A stretch of 11,149 nt of DNA from Planctomycetaceae bacterium (lineage in GTDB: Bacteria > Planctomycetota > Phycisphaerae > Phycisphaerales > SM1A02), in NCBI GenBank assembly GCA_947474205.1, contig CANJIC010000050.1, positions 1-11,149 of the forward strand, given 5' to 3'. This document shows, in pieces, positions 7,310 to 11,149 of this stretch (position 1 is its first letter; every line of letters starts with the position of its first letter). Below the pieces are notes generated by a model. That model was not told the origin of the DNA. It saw nothing but the letters and a program-made list of their open reading frames with translations, and made no database searches. A program made the position numbers and the translations under genes.

Positions 7310-7315
7310 AGTGTA
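7310..7315 (-). promoter_or_regulatory. -10-like TACACT for the TPR-protein gene (leaderless)
   Basis: On the minus strand TACACT is followed by six bases (CTAGAA) and the ATG at 7303, the third case of this exact spacing in the window. AAGG lies further up (7317-7320), too far from the ATG to be a good Shine-Dalgarno. No -35 is obvious, which would fit an activator-dependent promoter. Confidence 0.5.
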
Positions 7316-7333
7316 ACCTTCAACGCTGAACAG

Positions 7334-7353
7334 TTGCCCATGACGTTGGGCAA
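7334..7353. promoter_or_regulatory. Inverted repeat TTGCCCA-N6-TGGGCAA, candidate shared operator
   Basis: Perfect 7-base arms at 7334-7340 and 7347-7353 are separated by TGACGT. The repeat lies near the middle of the 89-bp region between two divergent genes. Taking 7303 as +1 for the leftward gene, its centre is near -40, the usual class II activator position. Its right arm overlaps the possible -35 (TTGGGC) of the rightward gene. One factor could therefore activate one gene and repress the other. Confidence 0.5.
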
Positions 7354-7375
7354 ATTTATCGCGCACAACTATCTT
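7346..7375 (+). promoter_or_regulatory. Possible promoter for the 343-residue secreted protein
   Basis: TTGGGC (7346-7351) and TATCTT (7370-7375) are 18 bp apart, a weak but well-spaced -35/-10 pair. A start near 7382 would leave a leader of about 11 bases without a Shine-Dalgarno sequence. Confidence is low because neither box is close to consensus. Confidence 0.3.
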
Positions 7376-7392
7376 CCGTCTTTGGTATTGAA

Positions 7393-8424
7393 ATGAAACC
7401 TTTCCTACACATTGTCTTTGTCTTTCTCCTCGTGGCTTCATCGTCCATTGTCTTGGCTCAAGAGCCGCCCACGCCTTCGGCCCCAACAAAGACTGAATCG
7501 AAAGAGGTAAAAATTCCGGCGCCGAACAAGGACTTGGTGGCAAGCACTAAACCAATGGATGCCGCGGGTCAAAAACAAATCAAAGACTTTATTACCAGTC
7601 GATTTGAAAAAATATCGGGGGATGATGTGAAGGAATCCCGTCAAGCGACCACCGACATTCTCTTGGTCTTGCGACAGCCGGCAGCGACACCCATGTTCCT
7701 GCGCGCATGCTTCGACAACATCAAACCCTATATCGCTGAAATCTTGGCCAAACAGGATAGTTTTCGCACTGGAAACATGCTTGAAATTGTTCGCTGGACG
7801 CAAACACCTGACGGACTTGACATTCTTATTGAGCAAGTGAATCCATCCACCCAAAAAAATACGGTCATTCGCATGGGGGCAAGCCGACTTCTTGCTGGAT
7901 GTATCGCAAGCGCAAGTCTTACCGCGCCCCAAATCGACCGAGCGTCGCGCCGCATTCGAGAAGCTTCGGAATTCGAACCAGACTGGATTGTGAGCATGCA
8001 TGAAATGGAATCTCTGGCGCAACTCATTGCGATCTCACAGAATCCAACCAAGCCGGATCTGAAACTAGATCAACAACTCAAAATGGGCCGCGATGAATTC
8101 TTGAAAATTCTCGCGGGCACCGCCGCAAAAGTATCCAACCCTAAATTGGGTGGCACCGATCAAATCTTTGCCTTGCAACGGGGCTTGATTATTTTGCGAG
8201 ACATGTTGCTGAAAACACCCAAAAACCAAGTTGTTGAAATCGCATCAATCATTCGGCCCATCACCGAAATCTCAATTCGGATTTCAAATCAAATTGCATC
8301 CGACAAATCAGTGACCAATGGCTCACTGAAGGAATCCGCCAAGAACGCCGCAATCACGGCGAACTCAATAAATACACTTCTTGGAGTCAAGCCATCGGCA
8401 CCACCAGCAAAGACGCCGGCGTGA
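7393..8424 (+). CDS. Secreted protein of unknown function, helical
   Basis: This 343-residue product has a clear Sec signal peptide (MKPFLHIVFVFLLVASSSIVLA, likely cleaved after A22 before QEP). A Pro/Lys-rich linker follows (about 23-50). Residues about 55-330 appear all-helical, with regularly spaced hydrophobic residues reminiscent of HEAT/ARM-type or other helical-repeat folds. The C-terminus is Pro/Ala-rich (SAPPAKTPA). I see no catalytic motif and recognise no family. It is divergent from the large TPR-type protein across 89 bp with a shared inverted repeat, so the two may be co-regulated and act together outside the cytoplasmic membrane. It is followed after 44 bp by an oppA-like gene and could share its transcript. 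Ala codons are an even mix including GCA and GCT, unlike the flanks. Confidence 0.75.
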   Translation: MKPFLHIVFVFLLVASSSIVLAQEPPTPSAPTKTESKEVKIPAPNKDLVASTKPMDAAGQKQIKDFITSRFEKISGDDVKESRQATTDILLVLRQPAATPMFLRACFDNIKPYIAEILAKQDSFRTGNMLEIVRWTQTPDGLDILIEQVNPSTQKNTVIRMGASRLLAGCIASASLTAPQIDRASRRIREASEFEPDWIVSMHEMESLAQLIAISQNPTKPDLKLDQQLKMGRDEFLKILAGTAAKVSNPKLGGTDQIFALQRGLIILRDMLLKTPKNQVVEIASIIRPITEISIRISNQIASDKSVTNGSLKESAKNAAITANSINTLLGVKPSAPPAKTPA

Positions 8425-8447
8425 GTGAATTATTTTTTGATCACGCC
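8418..8447 (+). other. Intercistronic hairpin GGCGTGA-N16-TCACGCC
   Basis: Perfect 7-base arms at 8418-8424 (including the TGA stop) and 8441-8447 enclose an AT-rich loop with a run of six T. Some inner A-U and G-U pairs could extend the stem. There is no T-run after the 3' arm. It may mark the end of the upstream gene, stabilise mRNA, or lower read-through into oppA. Confidence 0.3.
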
Positions 8448-8457
8448 CCGCAGAATC

Positions 8458-8464
8458 AAGGCGG
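8458..8464 (+). promoter_or_regulatory. Shine-Dalgarno AAGGCGG deciding the oppA start
   Basis: AAGGCGG differs from consensus AAGGAGG at one base and lies four bases before GTG 8469. It is 22 bases from the next candidate ATG (8487), so the GTG start is favoured. It is the only strong Shine-Dalgarno sequence that I see before a gene here. Confidence 0.5.
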
Positions 8465-8468
8465 CTAG

Positions 8469-10259
8469 GTGCGCTCCTTGGGCTTCATGCCGCGCGCTCG
8501 AATTCTTGCGCCGTTTCTTTTTCTTGGCGCGCTCATTCTCATCAGCGTGCTGCTTGATCGACCACTTCCGCGCGCCGACATTGTGTACGCCAACACGGCT
8601 GAAAATTTCACGCTTGATCCGCAGCGCTTGAGCTACCAACACGACGTGCGCACTTCGCGCAGTCTGTTTGAGGGGCTTGTGAATGTAGAGTCCGAGCACG
8701 GCGGAATTGAACCCGCGGTTGCCACAAGTTGGGAGTGCTCAAAAGATGGCCGCACGTGGACCTTTCACTTGCGACCTGACGCGCGATGGACCAACGGCGC
8801 GCCCGTGACCAGTGCGGATTTTATCTACGCGTGGCGCCGCGCCATTTTGCCGGACTTGGCCGCCAACTACACCGGATTTTTTTTATCCATTCAAGGCGCC
8901 AAGAATTTTTTTGATTGGCGCGTGAAGGCCTTGGCCAATTTTTCCAAAGGCCCAGGTGGCGCCGATGCCGCCAACGCGTTGTGGAAAGAAACTGAAACTC
9001 GATTCGCAAGCAGCGTTGGATTGTCGGCGCCCGACGATCACACGCTTGTAGTTCAACTTGAACGCCCCGTCGCGTATTGGCTTGATCTATGCGCTTTTCC
9101 AGCGCTTTTTCCCGTGTATCCCCCGCTTGTGGAAAATTATATCCGCATTAATCCGCGCACCGCGGCGCTTGAACAGGATCCTGGTTGGACCAAAGGCGGC
9201 GTCTTGGTGAGCAACGGTCCGTATCAATTGGTGCAATGGCGCCCCAAGCGCTCCATGCGATTTGAAAAAAATTCCTGCTACTGGAACCGCGCGAATGTTG
9301 CAGGTCAATCGGTTGAAAGCATTCCGATCGAGGATCCAAACACCGCCGTGTTGGCGTTTGAAAATGGCGACGTTGATTGGATCACCGACACTCTTGTTGA
9401 ATACCGAGGCGATATGTTTGAGCAGGTCAAAAAATCCAAGCGAAATAATTTACATGTGCTTGACGCGTTCGGCACGGATTTTTTCTCCTTCAATTGCCGG
9501 CCATATCTTGCCGATGGTCGCGTGAATCCGTTCGCAAACGCCGCCGTGCGCCGCGCCTTCGCTTTGTCGGTTGACAAATCCAGCATTGTGAAAAATATCA
9601 CGCGTCTCAACGAGACCGTGGCCACCACGTTGATTCCGCCCAATTCAATTCCGGAATATCAAACGCCATTGGGATTGCCTTTGGATCCGGCGCGCGCGCG
9701 CAAAGAATTGGCGTCCGCAGGCTGGATTGATCGCAACGGAGACGGCCTTGTTGAAAATGAAAATGGCGAACAATTTCCAACAGTTGAAATTATGTATTCC
9801 GCCGACAGTCCGCGATACCGCGACATGTCCACAGCCTTGGGCAGTATGTGGCGCGAAACTCTTGGCGTTCAATCCGCGCCCCGCAGCCGTGATTCGCGCA
9901 GCTTCAAAGACGCGGTCAATCAAGGTGATTTCATGATCGCGCGTGGTGGTTGGTATGGCGACTATGGTGATCCAACCACATGGCTGGATCTTTGTAAATC
10001 AAGCGATGGGAACAACTATAGAAAATATGCCAGCGCGGATTTTGACGCCCTGCTGGACCAAGCCGCGCTGGAACTTGACGCCGCGAAACGCTTTCACATT
10101 TTGCAAGACGCCGAACGCATTGTCATGGAGCGCGATGTTCCGATGATTCCAATTTGCCACTATGTCACGGTCTACATGTACGACCCCGTGCGCTTGACGG
10201 GTTTGAGCCGCCATCCCCGCCTGGAGCAATATGTCGGCCGCCTTGGCAAGCAGAAATAA
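8469..10259 (+). CDS. oppA: OppA-like oligopeptide-binding protein (SBP family 5)
   Basis: The 596-residue product is an extracytoplasmic solute-binding protein of peptide ABC transporters. The family signature is clear at residues 82-124: PAVATSWECSKDGRTWTF, then ARWTNGAPVTSADFIYAWRR. Further hallmarks are VSNGPYQLVQW (247-257), VRRAFALSVDK (360-370), ARKELASAGW (410-419) and GDYGDPTTWLDL (497-508), closest in style to OppA/MppA. A helix at 12-29 follows a basic N-terminus, but no lipobox Cys is present, so it is either a cleaved signal or an uncleaved membrane anchor. DRNGDGLVE (421-429) resembles a calcium loop, as sometimes seen in this position. GTG 8469 is supported by AAGGCGG; ATG 8487 is the alternative. 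Its permease partner lies on the opposite strand, converging with six bases between stops. Ligand specificity is unknown. Confidence 0.88.
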   Translation: MRSLGFMPRARILAPFLFLGALILISVLLDRPLPRADIVYANTAENFTLDPQRLSYQHDVRTSRSLFEGLVNVESEHGGIEPAVATSWECSKDGRTWTFHLRPDARWTNGAPVTSADFIYAWRRAILPDLAANYTGFFLSIQGAKNFFDWRVKALANFSKGPGGADAANALWKETETRFASSVGLSAPDDHTLVVQLERPVAYWLDLCAFPALFPVYPPLVENYIRINPRTAALEQDPGWTKGGVLVSNGPYQLVQWRPKRSMRFEKNSCYWNRANVAGQSVESIPIEDPNTAVLAFENGDVDWITDTLVEYRGDMFEQVKKSKRNNLHVLDAFGTDFFSFNCRPYLADGRVNPFANAAVRRAFALSVDKSSIVKNITRLNETVATTLIPPNSIPEYQTPLGLPLDPARARKELASAGWIDRNGDGLVENENGEQFPTVEIMYSADSPRYRDMSTALGSMWRETLGVQSAPRSRDSRSFKDAVNQGDFMIARGGWYGDYGDPTTWLDLCKSSDGNNYRKYASADFDALLDQAALELDAAKRFHILQDAERIVMERDVPMIPICHYVTVYMYDPVRLTGLSRHPRLEQYVGRLGKQK

Positions 10260-10265
10260 ACTGAA

Positions 10266-11149
10266 TTAATTTTGTTGAATGCGCGGATCGATCCATGAGT
10301 ACAACATGTCCACCGACAAATTCAACAGCGCGACGACAAGTCCGTACGTCAAGGTGATGCCCATGACCAACGTAATGTCCTTGCCCAATACGGCGTCCAC
10401 AAAATGTCGACCAAGACCAGGAACCGCGAACACTTTTTCTACAACAAATGAACCCGTCAGCGCCATCGCGGTCGCGGGACCTAACCAACTCAGTACGGGC
10501 AAAAACGCGTTCTTTAAAACATGACGCACCGCCACTTGCCCACGCGACAATCCCTTGGCCCGCGCGGTGCGCGCGTATTCGGCGCTCATTTGCTCGATCA
10601 TTCCCACACGAACCAAGCGCGCGATCACCGCAGCGAATGGCATGGATAATGCGATCGCTGGCAACACGATATTGGAAACCCTGCCCCAGCCGCCCACTGG
10701 AAACCATCCCAACTTCGCCGAGAAAATGAGAAGCAGCAACGCGCCGATCACAAAACTTGGAACGCTCACGCCAACCATGGCGAACATTTGTCCTGTCGAG
10801 TCCACAACTCCACCCGGACGCAACCCGCTCAACACGCCGGCGGTCAATCCAATCATCAACGCAAGCAACATGGCCGCGCAACCAAGCGTCACGCTCACCG
10901 GAAGCGCGTCGCGTAAAATTTCATTCACAGTCCAATCGGGCTGACGCAAACTTGGACCAAGATCAAATGGCTGCGGCGATTTTCCCAACACCCAACTCAC
11001 GCCGCTGGCTTTGCCCAAGTATTCAAAATAAAAAGCCACCGGGTCGTCCAAGCGATATTGCTTCTTCATGGCCTCAACAACTTCCGGTGGCGGACGTCGT
11101 CCCTCTGGATTATCCAGCGGGTTGCCCGGTATCAACCACGCCAATGCAA
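10266..11149 (-). CDS. oppB: OppB-like peptide ABC transporter permease, 5' end outside window
   Basis: The stop codon is at 10266-10268 and the frame is open to the window edge, giving about 293 residues. The true start and first membrane helix lie beyond 11149, since the visible sequence begins ALAWLIPGNP, the end of the usual OppB TM1 and PGxP motif. After a periplasmic segment (about 20-70) come the remaining membrane helices (around 82-107, 119-142, 158-178, 216-240, 262-283). The EAA loop that docks on the ATPase is EYARTARAKGLSRGQVAVRH (about 189-208), and the protein ends SWIDPRI as OppB/DppB proteins do. With the OppA-like protein it would import oligopeptides through the cytoplasmic membrane. 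It is the last gene of its transcript, so oppC and the ATPase genes, if linked, must lie to the right or elsewhere. The in-frame TTG at 11144 is not a credible start. Confidence 0.9.
   Translation of the reverse strand, partial: ALAWLIPGNPLDNPEGRRPPPEVVEAMKKQYRLDDPVAFYFEYLGKASGVSWVLGKSPQPFDLGPSLRQPDWTVNEILRDALPVSVTLGCAAMLLALMIGLTAGVLSGLRPGGVVDSTGQMFAMVGVSVPSFVIGALLLLIFSAKLGWFPVGGWGRVSNIVLPAIALSMPFAAVIARLVRVGMIEQMSAEYARTARAKGLSRGQVAVRHVLKNAFLPVLSWLGPATAMALTGSFVVEKVFAVPGLGRHFVDAVLGKDITLVMGITLTYGLVVALLNLSVDMLYSWIDPRIQQN

Noticed and set aside
7304..7543. N-terminal extension of the TPR protein by 80 residues to 7543
   Set aside because: The extension is antisense to the signal peptide of the neighbouring gene, has no exported-protein character, and removes the divergent promoter region with its inverted repeat. 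ATG 7303 has a -10-like element and starts directly at a hydrophobic stretch.
10165..10881. Minus-strand 238-residue open frame within oppB/oppA
   Set aside because: It is a different frame of the oppB strand and of the antisense of oppA, with Arg/Cys/Trp-rich shadow composition. The OppB frame has the EAA loop and membrane helices.
1..11149. tRNA, rRNA, CRISPR, insertion sequence or integrase signatures
   Set aside because: I looked for clover-leaf and CCA ends, repeated spacered units, transposase-like proteins and terminal inverted repeats with target duplications, and found none.

Overview
This is a chromosomal stretch from a bacterium of moderate GC content, with nine protein-coding genes (two cut by the window edges) and no RNA gene, CRISPR array or mobile element that I can see. 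The gene mix suggests a Gram-negative-type environmental bacterium: surface-polysaccharide enzymes, a GH57 amylase-like protein, a non-lipoprotein oligopeptide-binding protein, and large secreted proteins with no family I recognise. Heavy use of GCG/GCC Ala and CGC Arg codons and non-ATG starts would fit a Planctomycetota/Phycisphaerae-like genome. That assignment is a guess from gene style, not a homology result.

Layout. Bases 1-1971 (+) hold the 3' part of a GT4 glycosyltransferase and a UDP-glucuronate 4-epimerase, both typical of capsule/O-antigen/exopolysaccharide synthesis. A convergent GH57 glycoside hydrolase (2084-3295, -) follows. Divergent from it is a two-gene unit: pyrE (orotate phosphoribosyltransferase) joined through a TAATG stop/start overlap to a multi-pass membrane protein of the flippase-like/LPG-synthase-TM type (to 4858). 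Its stop codon directly abuts the stop codon of a large exported TPR-type protein on the minus strand (4859-7303). That gene is divergent from a secreted 343-residue protein (7393-8424, +), which is followed after 44 bp by an OppA-like peptide-binding protein (8469-10259, +). An OppB-like permease (10266 to beyond the window, -) converges on oppA with six bases between the stops.

The most interesting signals are regulatory. Three genes (epimerase, pyrE, TPR protein) have a TANNNT -10-like hexamer exactly six bases before the ATG and no Shine-Dalgarno sequence, which predicts leaderless mRNAs. oppA instead has a near-consensus Shine-Dalgarno sequence. Three start regions also carry perfect inverted repeats at positions that make sense for operators: a 14-bp palindrome just upstream of the epimerase -10, a 7-5-7 repeat between GH57 and pyrE, and a 7-6-7 repeat between the TPR protein and the secreted protein. 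The central divergent pair (4859-8424) has visibly different codon use from both flanks and no recognisable function. It is the best candidate here for something undescribed, perhaps a lineage-specific envelope protein pair, but the sequence alone does not reveal a mechanism.
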